Shown in pieces: positions 25,179 to 33,230 of a DNA stretch of 64,000 nucleotides. The stretch comes from Amycolatopsis sp. CA-126428 (GTDB lineage: Bacteria > Actinomycetota > Actinomycetes > Mycobacteriales > Pseudonocardiaceae). Within the stretch, counting starts at the first letter, position 1. Every line of letters starts with the position of its first letter. The notes under the pieces were generated by a model, which saw nothing but the letters and a program-made list of their open reading frames with translations, had not been told where the DNA came from and ran no database searches. Position numbers and translations under genes: made by a program. The stretch is taken from assembly GCF_002904335.1 (NCBI RefSeq), contig NZ_PPHF01000032.1, forward strand, positions 1 through 64,000. Reading direction: 5' to 3'.

Positions 25179-25734
25179 ATGCCCAGTGCCAGCCGGATGT
25201 CGACGCCGGTCGACCGCCGAGGCGGTCGTGGCCCTCCGGGCCGAGGGGCATCCGCACCCCGGCCAGGTGCGGGTCGAACGGGTGGAACCGACCGAGCACG
25301 GGTTCACCATCGAGTTCGAGGAACGCCGGACCCACGACGGCCGGTCCTGGTACAGCCGGGAGATGATCCGGGCCGACGTCGCCGGGGACAGCATCGTCGA
25401 AATGGCGATCTACTGCACCGGCGACCGGGATGAAGCCAAGCAACGTCCTCGTGCGTACCACCGACGACCCCGGCCGAGCCCGGGTCGCCGCCGCGCTCGC
25501 CCGGTGCCGGGTCCACGCCGGGCACGCGGCCCGCGCCACCCGGTTCGCCGACGAGGCGACCGTCGTCTTCCAGGGCTACCCGATCCTCGGCCGCTCACTG
25601 TACATTTCGGACGGAGCGGGCCACGCCGACGCGGCGGACATCGACTCCTACGTCACGCGCGGGCCGGCGAGTCCCTCGTCTGGCGCGAACCCGAGGACGC
25701 CAACCTCTTCTCCAAGAACGTCCTGGTGGGGTGA
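25179..25734 (+). pseudogene. Frameshifted remnant of one or two small genes
   Basis: AGGAGG stands before ATG 25179, but good coding character shifts frame at least twice. After a few codons it moves to the frame reading AEAVVALRAEGHPH, FTIEFEERRTHDGRSWY and SIVEMAIYCTGDRDEA (to about 25440). From there it moves to the frame reading RFADEATVVFQGYPILGRSL (to about 25665), then back to ESLVWREPEDANLFSKNVLV and TGA 25732-25734. The first part looks like the C-terminal half of an NTF2/SnoaL-like protein whose N-terminal half is gone. No function is proposed. Alternatively 25430 begins a separate damaged gene. Confidence 0.55.
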
Positions 25735-25855
25735 GACGTGCCGCGGCGGGATCACCCGATCGTGGGACAGCCGGACCCGATCCCCTGCCGGACTCCGGCT
25801 CAGCGCGTTTGATGGGTGGTGGCCAGGGAAAACCACCCACGACGAGAGTGAGCCG

Positions 25856-26890
25856 ATGAAGGCGACGTTGATCTACGGTGCCGGCGACGTGCGCGTCGAG
25901 ACCGTGCCCGACCCCCGGCTGCACGAGCCGACCGACGCGATCGTGCGGGTGCTGCGCTCCTGCATCTGCGGCAGCGACCTGTGGCCCTACGGGGCCAAGC
26001 CGGCCCAGGACCACGGCGACCGGATCGGCCACGAGTTCCTCGGCGTCGTCGAGGACGTCGGCGCCGACGTCACCGGCCTCGAGCCCGGCGACGTCGTGGT
26101 CGCGCCGTTCGTGTGGGCCGACAACACCTGCGACTTCTGCCGTGAAGGCCTGCAGACCTCCTGCCGCCACGGCGGCCAGTGGGGCTCGGCGGACGTCGAC
26201 GGCGGGCAAGGCGAAGCCGTCCGCGTCCCGCAGGCCGCCGGGACGCTGGTCAAGCTGCCCGTGGGCGAGGACTCGGCGCTGCTGCCGTCGCTGCTGAGCC
26301 TGTCCGACGTCTTCCCGACGGGCCACCACTGCGCCGTCACCGCCGGGGTCGGCCCGCGCACGACCGTCACGGTGATCGGCGACGGCGCGGTCGGGCTGTC
26401 CGCCGTGCTCGCCGCCCGGCGCCTGGGCGCCGAGCGGATCATCCTGATGGGCCGCCACGCTTCTCGCACCGACCTCGGCCGGGAGTTCGGCGCCACCGAC
26501 GTCGTCGCCGAACGCGGCGACGAAGGCATCGAACGCGTCCGGGAGCTCACCGGCGGCGACGGCACCCACGCCGTCCTCGAATGCGTCGGCCTCGAACCGG
26601 CGATCGAGACGGCGTTCGGCGTCGTGCGCGACGGCGGCACCGTCAGCCGCGTCGGCGCCCCGCAGTACCCGGACGTCCCGGCCGGCGTCCGGGAGTTCCT
26701 GCGCAACATCACCCTCACCGGCGGGGTGGCCCCGGCTCGCGCCTACATCGAGGACCTGCTGCCGGACATCCTCGACGGCCGGATCGAGCCGGGCAAGGTC
26801 TTCGACCGCACCGTCGCACTCGACGACGTCCCCGGTGGGTACCAGGCCATGGCCGACCGCGAAGCGCTGAAGGTGCTGATCCGCCCGTGA
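25856..26890 (+). CDS. Zinc-dependent alcohol dehydrogenase-like protein
   Basis: The product has 344 residues. MKATLIYGAGDVRVETVPDP opens a threonine/alcohol dehydrogenase-type fold. Catalytic zinc residues are in CICGSDLWPY and GHEFLG. The structural site has three visible cysteines (TCDFCREGLQTSC), the first of the usual four being absent, as in related actinobacterial enzymes. The coenzyme loop is GDGAVGLSAVLAARRLG. No strong ribosome site is seen (GAGAGTGAG only). It probably oxidises a secondary alcohol with NAD(P). It converges with a small membrane-protein gene. Confidence 0.9.
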   Translation: MKATLIYGAGDVRVETVPDPRLHEPTDAIVRVLRSCICGSDLWPYGAKPAQDHGDRIGHEFLGVVEDVGADVTGLEPGDVVVAPFVWADNTCDFCREGLQTSCRHGGQWGSADVDGGQGEAVRVPQAAGTLVKLPVGEDSALLPSLLSLSDVFPTGHHCAVTAGVGPRTTVTVIGDGAVGLSAVLAARRLGAERIILMGRHASRTDLGREFGATDVVAERGDEGIERVRELTGGDGTHAVLECVGLEPAIETAFGVVRDGGTVSRVGAPQYPDVPAGVREFLRNITLTGGVAPARAYIEDLLPDILDGRIEPGKVFDRTVALDDVPGGYQAMADREALKVLIRP

Positions 26891-26933
26891 CCACCCCGGC
26901 ATCATCCACAAGGGACTGATCGGGCACCGGGCG

Positions 26934-27164
26934 CTACCGGGCGTCGAGCTCCTCACGCAAGATCACGTCGACGCGGCGGCGGGCGCGTCCCAGCGTGGCA
27001 GCGGCCCCGGCCGCCGCGAGCACCGAGGTCATCACCCACCCGGCGCCCGCCGACTGCGACCACGCGAGCAGCACCACACCCACCGCGGCGATCGTCAGCG
27101 GCGCGGTACCGGCCCGGCCACTCATCCACACCGGCAGCACACGCCCGATCCAGAACAAGCTCAT
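26934..27164 (-). CDS. Small two-helix membrane protein
   Basis: The product has 76 residues with two hydrophobic segments (LTIAAVGVVLLAWSQ and WVMTSVLAAAGAAATLG) and a basic, charged C-terminal tail (ARRRVDVILREELDAR). GGAAGGTGG precedes ATG 27164. Upstream in-frame codons to 27332 lack membrane character or a ribosome site. No family is recognised. Confidence 0.6.
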   Translation of the reverse strand: MSLFWIGRVLPVWMSGRAGTAPLTIAAVGVVLLAWSQSAGAGWVMTSVLAAAGAAATLGRARRRVDVILREELDAR

Positions 27165-27500
27165 CAGCGACCACCTTCCAGCGAGCACGGCGTGACCACC
27201 GCACTCCTGACAGACGCAGAAGCCACCGGACTTGTTACAGAATGTCACCGGTTGTTCGGCAGACGAGGCCCCCCGGATCGCATCATCGTCACCCGAACGC
27301 GCGACAGGCAGGGGCCGATGCCCCTGGTGCACTCGTGTCCCTGGCGGCAGACTGAAGGCAAGTCACGGACACAGAGGGCCACGGCCCCGAGCATCGGTGG
27401 CCCAGGTTGGCGGTCGGGTTCAGACCAGAGCCTCGCCGCGAACCGCACCGGCCGCCTTCGACAGCAGCCTCGAGGACTGCGTCGACGCGGCGGCGCGTTT
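27165..27500. other. Intergenic stretch without a convincing gene
   Basis: These 336 bases separate two minus-strand genes. Several open frames cross it, but none shows consistent G/C third positions or recognisable protein. The part near 27225-27260 is locally less GC-rich and may hold the promoter of the small membrane-protein gene. I see nothing else. Confidence 0.5.
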
Positions 27501-27917
27501 TCAGGAACCCGACAGTGGCTGGCTGAACCGGATGCTGTTGCCGAACGGGTCACGCAGGCCGCAGTCGATGCCGTACGGCCGCTCGGTCGGCTCCTCGGTG
27601 AACTCGACGCCCTTGGCCGACAGCGTCTCGTAGGTCTTGCGGCAGTCGTCGGTGGTGAAGAACAGCGAGCCGGCCATCGCGCCCTTCGTCAGCAGGTCGC
27701 GGACCTGGTTCGCGGTCGCCTCGTCCATCCGGGGCGGCCCGGGCTTCTCCAGCAGGATCTCCCGGTCCGGCCGGCCGGGCACGTTGATCGTCAGCCACCG
27801 CATGAACCCCAGGTCGGCGTCGGTGTGGACCTCCAGGCCGAGCTTGCCGACGTAGAAGTCGAGTGCCTCGTCCTGGTCGAGCACGAAGATCTGCGAGATC
27901 TTGATTGCGTTGAACAT
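27501..27917 (-). CDS. VOC-family protein
   Basis: The product has 138 residues. MFNAIKISQIFVLDQDEALDFY and LFFTTDDCRKTYETLSAKGVEF, ending LRDPFGNSIRFSQP, give the paired glyoxalase folds with candidate metal ligands. It follows the AraC-type regulator gene after about 57 bases on the same strand and is probably its co-transcribed partner. It may be a detoxifying enzyme or a ligand-binding protein. Confidence 0.9.
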   Translation of the reverse strand: MFNAIKISQIFVLDQDEALDFYVGKLGLEVHTDADLGFMRWLTINVPGRPDREILLEKPGPPRMDEATANQVRDLLTKGAMAGSLFFTTDDCRKTYETLSAKGVEFTEEPTERPYGIDCGLRDPFGNSIRFSQPLSGS

Positions 27918-27974
27918 GCGGGCGACGGTAGTGCAGGGGCGCGCCGGGACGCTTATCCAAAACGATCGTCCCGG

Positions 27975-28367
27975 TCAGCTCCGCGGCCGCGTCCACGCCA
28001 TCGCGAAGCAGGTCGGCACGTCCGCCAGCGGGCCACGTCGCCGGTAGGCCGTCGGCGACTCGCCGACGATGTCCCGGAACGTCCGGCTGAACGTCCCCAG
28101 GCTGGTGAAGCCGACCTCCACGCAGATGTCGGTGACGTTCCGGTCGCCCGAACGCAGCAGGAACATGGCCCGCTCCACCCGGCGGCGCTGCAGGTAGCGG
28201 TGCGGGGTTTCCCCGAAGGTGGCGCGGAAGGTCCGGCTGAAGTGCACCGCCGAGACGTGCGCGACGCGAGCCAGCGCCGGCAGGTCCAGCGGCTTCGCGT
28301 AGTCCCGGTCCATGGTGTCGCGGGCACGCAGCAGGCGACGGTTGCTCTCCTCGGCGGCTCGGCTCAC
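27975..28367 (-). CDS. AraC-family regulator (DNA-binding domain only)
   Basis: The product has 130 residues and is little more than the double helix-turn-helix of AraC proteins: LPALARVAHVSAVHFSRTFRATFG, then VTDICVEVGFTSLGTFSRTFRDIVG. No ligand-binding domain is present. GTG 28367 is preferred over GTG 28385 because a perfect hairpin, which looks like the terminator of the upstream gene, covers 28378-28406; ATG 28313 is also possible. It is upstream of and probably co-transcribed with the VOC gene. Confidence 0.8.
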   Translation of the reverse strand: MSRAAEESNRRLLRARDTMDRDYAKPLDLPALARVAHVSAVHFSRTFRATFGETPHRYLQRRRVERAMFLLRSGDRNVTDICVEVGFTSLGTFSRTFRDIVGESPTAYRRRGPLADVPTCFAMAWTRPRS

Positions 28368-28377
28368 GTCCGGATCC

Positions 28378-28406
28378 CACCACACCGGGCGCGGCCCGGT
28401 GTGGTG
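28378..28406 (-). terminator. Perfect 13-bp hairpin after the helicase gene
   Basis: CACCACACCGGGC (28378-28390) pairs with GCCCGGTGTGGTG (28394-28406) around GCG. It starts three bases after the helicase stop codon on the minus strand and is the likely terminator of that gene. Confidence 0.7.
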
Positions 28407-28409
28407 GCG

Positions 28410-29909
28410 TCAGCTGGCTGCCCGGCCGAGCTGCTCCGGGCCCGGGTTGCCGTCGGGATGCCGGTTGATCCAGGCCAGGCCGCCGAGGTCGAGACGGTTC
28501 CGGGCCCGCGTGACGGCGACGTAGGCGAGCCGGGCTTCGCTGGGCTCGATCTTGCCCGGGATCGGCTCCCCGTCGAGGTCGGTGTTCTCCGGGTCGACGG
28601 GCTCGGGGAAGTCGTCGGCGATGCGGACGCTCGGCCATTCGCGGCCTTTCGCGGCGTGGGCGGTCGAGACCACGACTTCGGCGTGGGTTTCGGCGGCCAG
28701 CCGGGAAAGGGTGTGCAGCACGACGTCCGCGCCGTGTTCGTCGATGACCTCCACGAAGGACAGCAGGTCGCGGCCGTCCGGGTCCCACTCCGCGTAGTCC
28801 TGGACTTCGCCCCAAGAGGCGAACAGCAGCAGCTCGGGGTGGGTGGTCCGGCGGCCGGCCTGCAGGTCGCGCGCGGCCTCGGCCAGGCTCTGGAGAACCG
28901 CGGCGCGGCCGGCGAGCGCGACCCGGCGGCCCTTGCCGAGCAGGGTGAGGATCTCGGCCATCGCGCCGCCGTTGGTGCGGCACAGGATCGCGTCCGGCTG
29001 CTCGACGGTTTCCACCCGGCTGGCCACCACGGGAGAGCCGGTGAGGCGGATCGGCGCGCCGGCGATGGCCAGCCATCGGTTCGCTTCGGCGGCTACGCCG
29101 TCCCCGAACCGGAACGAGTGCGACAACGCCAATGAGCGGCCCGAGAAGCCGGTCATGACGTCGCGGGCGCCGCGCCAGCCGTAGATGGCCTGCGCGGAGT
29201 CCCCCACCATGACCAGCTGGGCGTGGTCGCCCTGGGCGAGGAACACCCGCTCGACGACCGGGTTGGTGTCCTGCGCCTCGTCCAGCAGGAAGAAGTCGCC
29301 GTAGAGCCGCGGCCGGGTCAGGGCCCACATCTTCAGGTAGTGGTCGTGCTTGAACGGCACCCGCCCGCGCTCGGGGTTCTGCAGGTCCGCCCACATCCGC
29401 TGGGCGTAGGGCAGCACCAGCTGCGTGAGCTGGTCGTGCAGGTGTTCCTCGCCGATGCCCTTGAGCCAGGGCACGTGCTGCCGGTCGAGGGTCTCGTCGG
29501 CGGAGTAGCAGTAGAGGATCACCGTGCGCTGGGCGGCGTAGCACAGCGCGGCCTTGGTGAGCTTCCGCTCGCCGATCGTCACTTCCATGGTGATGCCCAG
29601 CGACTGCGCGAGTTTCGCGGTGGCCATCCGCGGGTGGTTGAGCCGGTCCTGGTAGCGGTGCCCGACCGCCTTGAACGCGAGGCTGTGCGCGGTCGAGCAC
29701 GCCACGTTCGGGCCGAACAGGCGGCGGGCCTCGGTCGCGATGGCCTTGTTGAACGCCAGGTACCGGCCGCGGCGGCGGGTGCTCGAGCCCAGCATCGTCA
29801 GCGTGGTCGTCTTCCCGGTGCCCGCGCCGGCCTGCAGCACCAGGTGGTCACCGGCGCGGAACGCGTCGACCGCGGCCCGTTGTTCGGACGTCGGCGGGCG
29901 TGCGGGCAT
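28410..29909 (-). CDS. UvrD/PcrA-like superfamily 1 helicase
   Basis: The product has 499 residues, shorter than full UvrD (about 700). Motif I is QAGAGTGKTTT (about residues 26-36), motif Ia lies near YLAFNKAIATEA, motif II is FFLLDEAQDTNP, and motif III is VMVGDSAQAIYGWRGA. Motif V reads VVSTAHAAKGREWPSVRI and motif VI RLAYVAVTRARNRLD. It is therefore a complete if compact ATP-dependent 3'-5' DNA helicase. No nuclease domain is visible. It stands alone, with unrelated genes on both sides. Confidence 0.92.
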   Translation of the reverse strand: MPARPPTSEQRAAVDAFRAGDHLVLQAGAGTGKTTTLTMLGSSTRRRGRYLAFNKAIATEARRLFGPNVACSTAHSLAFKAVGHRYQDRLNHPRMATAKLAQSLGITMEVTIGERKLTKAALCYAAQRTVILYCYSADETLDRQHVPWLKGIGEEHLHDQLTQLVLPYAQRMWADLQNPERGRVPFKHDHYLKMWALTRPRLYGDFFLLDEAQDTNPVVERVFLAQGDHAQLVMVGDSAQAIYGWRGARDVMTGFSGRSLALSHSFRFGDGVAAEANRWLAIAGAPIRLTGSPVVASRVETVEQPDAILCRTNGGAMAEILTLLGKGRRVALAGRAAVLQSLAEAARDLQAGRRTTHPELLLFASWGEVQDYAEWDPDGRDLLSFVEVIDEHGADVVLHTLSRLAAETHAEVVVSTAHAAKGREWPSVRIADDFPEPVDPENTDLDGEPIPGKIEPSEARLAYVAVTRARNRLDLGGLAWINRHPDGNPGPEQLGRAAS

Positions 29910-29984
29910 CGGGTTTCCTCCCCGGGGAAGCGGCAGGACGGGTGATCGAACGATTACATGCCGTTCCGGGGCATTCGTACCGCC

Positions 29985-30040
29985 ATCCCGGCCGTACGTG
30001 TGTTCGCGCTGCTCCTTGTGGGGGACGCCCCGGCCGGGAT
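29985..30040 (-). terminator. Long-range inverted repeat after the EthD gene
   Basis: ATCCCGGCCG (29985-29994) is the exact inverse complement of CGGCCGGGAT (30031-30040). The 36-base loop makes it weaker than the other hairpins here. It follows the stop of the EthD-like gene on the minus strand. Confidence 0.35.
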
Positions 30041-30048
30041 CGCCGCCC

Positions 30049-30348
30049 TCAGCTGAGCGGGTAGTGGATCATCTCCACCCCGCCGGTGGCGTAGTTGGCC
30101 ACATCGGCGGCGACGGCCTTGCCCGCCTCCGAGCCGAGCGCCCCGGCCATGGCCTCGGCGGACTCGAAGTCGGCGTGGAAGACCGCGAAGTACTTGCGCT
30201 CCCCGCCGAGCGAGGCCACGTCGAAGGAGTACTGGGACTGCACGAGGCCGGGAAGCTTCGCCGCCAGCGGCAGGTGAGTGCCGACGTAGTGGTCACGGAA
30301 GTGGGCTTCGTCGACGGGCGGCGGGTACAGCACGGTCAGCCGGTGCAT
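30049..30348 (-). CDS. EthD-family protein
   Basis: The product has 99 residues. MHRLTVLYPPPVDEAHFRDHYVGTH is the EthD opening with the conserved HxxxH region, and VEMIHYPL closes the ferredoxin-like barrel. GAGAGGA precedes the ATG. Family members accompany cytochrome P450 or oxidoreductase genes and often have unknown substrates. It is probably the last gene of a leftward operon with the small peptide gene, the damaged epimerase and the oxidoreductase. Confidence 0.88.
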   Translation of the reverse strand: MHRLTVLYPPPVDEAHFRDHYVGTHLPLAAKLPGLVQSQYSFDVASLGGERKYFAVFHADFESAEAMAGALGSEAGKAVAADVANYATGGVEMIHYPLS

Positions 30349-30376
30349 CGGAGTCCTCTCTCTGCTCTCTGCCGGG

Positions 30377-30502
30377 TCAGCGGCGGTCCTCCCCAGCGTG
30401 ACACACCGGGTTCGCGGCCGACCGGCCGGTGATCGGCAGCCGCATCGGCGGTTCGGCCGCCTCGAACTGCACCATCATCGAGCCACGCGGCTTCCGCATC
30501 AT
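30377..30502 (-). CDS. Small 41-residue protein of unknown role
   Basis: Minus-strand ATG 30502 (a second ATG follows directly) is preceded by AGAGGAAG at a good distance and runs to TGA at 30377-30379. The product starts MMRKPRGSMMVQFEAAEPP, continues MRLPITGRSAANPVCH and ends in acidic and basic residues. Its single cysteine lies in NPVCH. It is 28 bases upstream of the EthD gene on the same strand. It could be a free small protein, a modified peptide precursor or a leader peptide; no maturation enzyme is adjacent. Confidence 0.5.
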   Translation of the reverse strand: MMRKPRGSMMVQFEAAEPPMRLPITGRSAANPVCHAGEDRR

Positions 30503-30548
30503 GGACTTCCTCTTCTCGTCAAGCCCCGCGCGAGTTCGGAGGCCGGGA

Positions 30549-31302
30549 TCAGCGCAAGGCGGCGGTCAGCGCCGCATCCAGCTGTGGGTGCGTGTAGCGG
30601 TAGCCGCCCTCGAGGGCGCGGCGGGGCACCGCGCGCTGGCCCGTGGTGACCATGTCCGCCATCTCGCCGAGCGCCATCCGGAGTGCGAGGCCGGGTGTCG
30701 GCAGGACGGCGGGGCGGTGCAGCGCCCGGCCCAGCGCCTTCGAGAACTCCCGCTGGGTGACCGGTTCGGGGGCGGTGCCGTTTCAGCGTGCCGCCCGCGG
30801 CGTCGAGAACGACCCCGGTGCGCATCCGCACCACCCGGACACCGAACTCGGCCGCCCTGGCTGCTTCGTCCTCCCATGCGCGGGAAACCCCGGCCAGGAA
30901 CGTGGCGCCCGGCCCGGTCTCCTCGGTGATCTCCTCGTCGCCGCGCGGACCGTAGTAGGCCACGCCGGAGCTGGAGACGAGGACCCGCGGCCGGTCCGCT
31001 TCGGGGGTGGCCCGCAGGCCTTCGACGAGGTTGCGGGTGCCGGTCACCCGGGAGCGCCGGACGCGGTCCTTGACCTCCTCGGTCAGGCGCCGGCCGAGGG
31101 GTTCGCCGGCCAGGTGGACCACGGCGTCCCGGCCGGCGAGCGCGCCGAGCGGGGCGGGTCCGGTGAGCGGGTCCCACTGCCACGTCGAGCGGCCGGTGCT
31201 CGCGGAGCGGGAAAGCACGGTCACCTCGTCGCCGCGGTCACGGAGGCGGGCGGCGAGCCTGCCGCCGATGAGACCGGACACGCCGGTGATGGTGATCTTC
31301 AT
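30549..31302 (-). pseudogene. TIGR01777-type NAD-dependent epimerase with internal deletion
   Basis: The N-terminal part reads MKITITGVSGLIGGRLAARL, VLVSSSGVAYYG and RVVRMRTGVVLDAAGGTLK (31302 to about 30780). The frame then jumps: the other frame carries GTAPEPVTQREFSKALGRAL, MALGEMADMVTTGQRAVP and GYRYTHPQLDAALTAALR before TGA 30549-30551. The total span of 754 bases is not a multiple of three. Comparison with normal members (about 300 residues) shows that roughly 50 residues including the IHVDD-type segment are missing. It was an SDR-type sugar nucleotide epimerase-like protein and is probably inactive. Confidence 0.85.
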
Positions 31303-31364
31303 GGTGCCGGACTCCTTGCAGAAGAAGGGAAAAGGGCGTTCCTTCCGCGACCGCGGGAAGCCGC

Positions 31365-32429
31365 TTACGGCACCAGCACGATCTTCCCGAGCGCGGTTCG
31401 CGCGGAGGATTCGGAGAGTTCCACGGCCGCCGCCACCTCGGTCAGCGGGTAGCGGGCGGCGATCTTCGCCGTGAGCACCCCCTCGCGCAGAAGCCCGAAG
31501 ACGTGGGTGAGGTCGGTGCGGATCCGCGTGCGGAACGCCTCGCGCTTGGCCGAACCCGGCTTGCCCGCGCCCGACCAGACGTCGAAGAAGCTCGCGTGCT
31601 TGCCGGTGGGCAGGTGGTTCCAGAACGCCAGCTTCGTCAGCACGTTCAGGAAGCTCAGCACCACCGGAGTCCGGTCGTCGAGCTTGCTCGCGATGCTGTA
31701 GCAGACCAACGATCCGGTCTTGTTGAGCAAGCGGTAGGAGCGGGAGATGCTCGCCCCGCCGAGGTGGTCGAACACGGCGTCCACCCCGCCGGGGGCGAGT
31801 GCGCGGACCCGGGCGGAGACGTCGGGGTCCCGGTAGTCGACCGGCTCGACGCCCAGTGCGCGCAGCGCCTCGTGGTGCCGCGGGCTCGCCGTGCCGATCA
31901 CCCGGGCACCCGCGTGGCGGGCGAGCTGGGCCAGCAGGGTCCCGACCCCGCCGGCGACGCCCAGCACGAGCACGGTCTGCCCGGCGCGCACCTTCGCGAC
32001 GTGGTGGAGCATCTCGTAGGCCGTCAGCCCGTTGACCGTCAGCGTCTCCGCTTCCTCCGCGCTCACGCCTTCGGGCACCTCGACCAGATCGGCGGCCGGC
32101 AGCAGAACGGCCGTGGCCCAGGCGCCGGTCTTGGTCAGTGCGGCGAACCGCCGGCCGATCAGCGCGCGGTCCACGTCCGGGCCGACCGACTCGACGATCC
32201 CGACGAGGTCGTAGCCGGGCACGAACGGGAACGCGGGCTGGCCGTAGTAGCGGCCCCGGCGCATCGCGCTCTCGGCGAAGGACACGGCGGTCGCTTCGAC
32301 GCGCACCAGGGCCTGGCCGGCCGCCGGCGCCGGCAACGAGCGCCGGACCAGCCGCAGCCCGGACGGTTCGACCTTGCCCGGCAGCACCACTTCGGTCGCG
32401 GTCACGGTGGGGATGCTCGTCTCGGCCAT
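31365..32429 (-). CDS. Medium-chain oxidoreductase (quinone reductase-like)
   Basis: The product has 354 residues. The N-terminal half is the GroES-like domain (LVRVEATAVSFAESAMRRG), and the NADP loop is VLGVAGGVGTLLAQLARHAG. No zinc cysteines are present. GAGGAG precedes ATG 32429. It is the first gene of a leftward set with the broken epimerase, the small peptide gene and the EthD gene, and is divergent from the first of two TetR genes, which probably regulate it. Confidence 0.9.
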   Translation of the reverse strand: MAETSIPTVTATEVVLPGKVEPSGLRLVRRSLPAPAAGQALVRVEATAVSFAESAMRRGRYYGQPAFPFVPGYDLVGIVESVGPDVDRALIGRRFAALTKTGAWATAVLLPAADLVEVPEGVSAEEAETLTVNGLTAYEMLHHVAKVRAGQTVLVLGVAGGVGTLLAQLARHAGARVIGTASPRHHEALRALGVEPVDYRDPDVSARVRALAPGGVDAVFDHLGGASISRSYRLLNKTGSLVCYSIASKLDDRTPVVLSFLNVLTKLAFWNHLPTGKHASFFDVWSGAGKPGSAKREAFRTRIRTDLTHVFGLLREGVLTAKIAARYPLTEVAAAVELSESSARTALGKIVLVP

Positions 32430-32480
32430 GGCCGGCTCCTCGAATTAGTGCGACTCCTCGTCGCTTCGTTAATGATCGTA

Positions 32481-32510
32481 ACTATGCACCGATGTGTCAT
32501 ACTGCGTCAA
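32481..32510 (-). promoter_or_regulatory. Candidate promoter of the oxidoreductase operon
   Basis: On the minus strand TTGACG (32505-32510) and CATAGT (32481-32486) stand 18 bases apart, 50 bases before ATG 32429. The gap to the divergent TetR gene is AT-richer than its surroundings. Confidence 0.4.
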
Positions 32511-32537
32511 CCCATAGCGCGAAGCGAGGTGTCCACG

Positions 32538-33230
32538 ATGGCCGGACCGGAGCCGACCCGGCGCGAGCGGTACCGGCGCCGGACCGTGGCCGAGATCAAG
32601 GCCGCCGCGATGGCTCAGCTGTGCGAGGGCGGCGCGGAGACGGTGTCGCTCACCGCGATCGCGCGGAGCATGGCGATGTCCGCACCGGCGCTGTACCGCT
32701 ACTTCGCCTGCCGCGACGAACTGCTGGCCGACCTGGCCGTCGATGTCCACCTCGCGCTCGCCGACGCCCTCGAAGCCCACGCCCTCGAAGCCGCCGCCCG
32801 GGGAGCCTCCGCCGCCGCCCGGGTCGCCGCGGTCGCCCACGCCTACCGCGACTGGGCACTGGCCCGGCCGCACGCCTACCACCTGGCGCACGAAACCGCC
32901 TACGGCTCCGCCCGAGAGCACGCCGCCGACCGCATCGCGGCCGCCGCGCAGCGGTGCATGACCGTGTTCCTGAGCGTCGTGGCCGAAGCCGGCGAGCCAC
33001 CCCCGGCCGCGGTGCGGCACTTCGGGCTGATCTGGTGGAGCAGGCTGCACGGCCTGATCAGCCTCGAGCTGGGCGGGCACCTGGCCGCCACCGGCGTCGA
33101 CACCGCGCTGCTCTACCGGACCGAAATCGACGCGATGCTGAACGCACTGGGCCGCCGCCACACCGTGACGACCCGTAGCGGAGCGACCTTCCCGTCGACA
33201 CCGCTACGGTCCATTACGATGCGACGATGA
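32538..33230 (+). CDS. TetR-family regulator, first of a tandem pair
   Basis: The product has 230 residues. The helix-turn-helix lies at about residues 20-65 (AETVSLTAIARSMAMSAPALYRYFACRDELLADLA). The C-terminal part has LIWWSRLHGLISLELGGHL, as in WHG-domain TetR proteins. GAGGTG precedes ATG 32538. Its stop overlaps the next TetR start by four bases. The recognition helix (SMAMSAPALYRYF) is nearly identical to that of the second protein. The divergent oxidoreductase operon is the likely target. Confidence 0.92.
   Translation: MAGPEPTRRERYRRRTVAEIKAAAMAQLCEGGAETVSLTAIARSMAMSAPALYRYFACRDELLADLAVDVHLALADALEAHALEAAARGASAAARVAAVAHAYRDWALARPHAYHLAHETAYGSAREHAADRIAAAAQRCMTVFLSVVAEAGEPPPAAVRHFGLIWWSRLHGLISLELGGHLAATGVDTALLYRTEIDAMLNALGRRHTVTTRSGATFPSTPLRSITMRR

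Noticed and set aside
27192..27633. Plus-strand open frames crossing the 27.2-27.5 kb gap
   Set aside because: They have poor third-position bias, overlap the VOC gene antisense and show no ribosome site or similarity.
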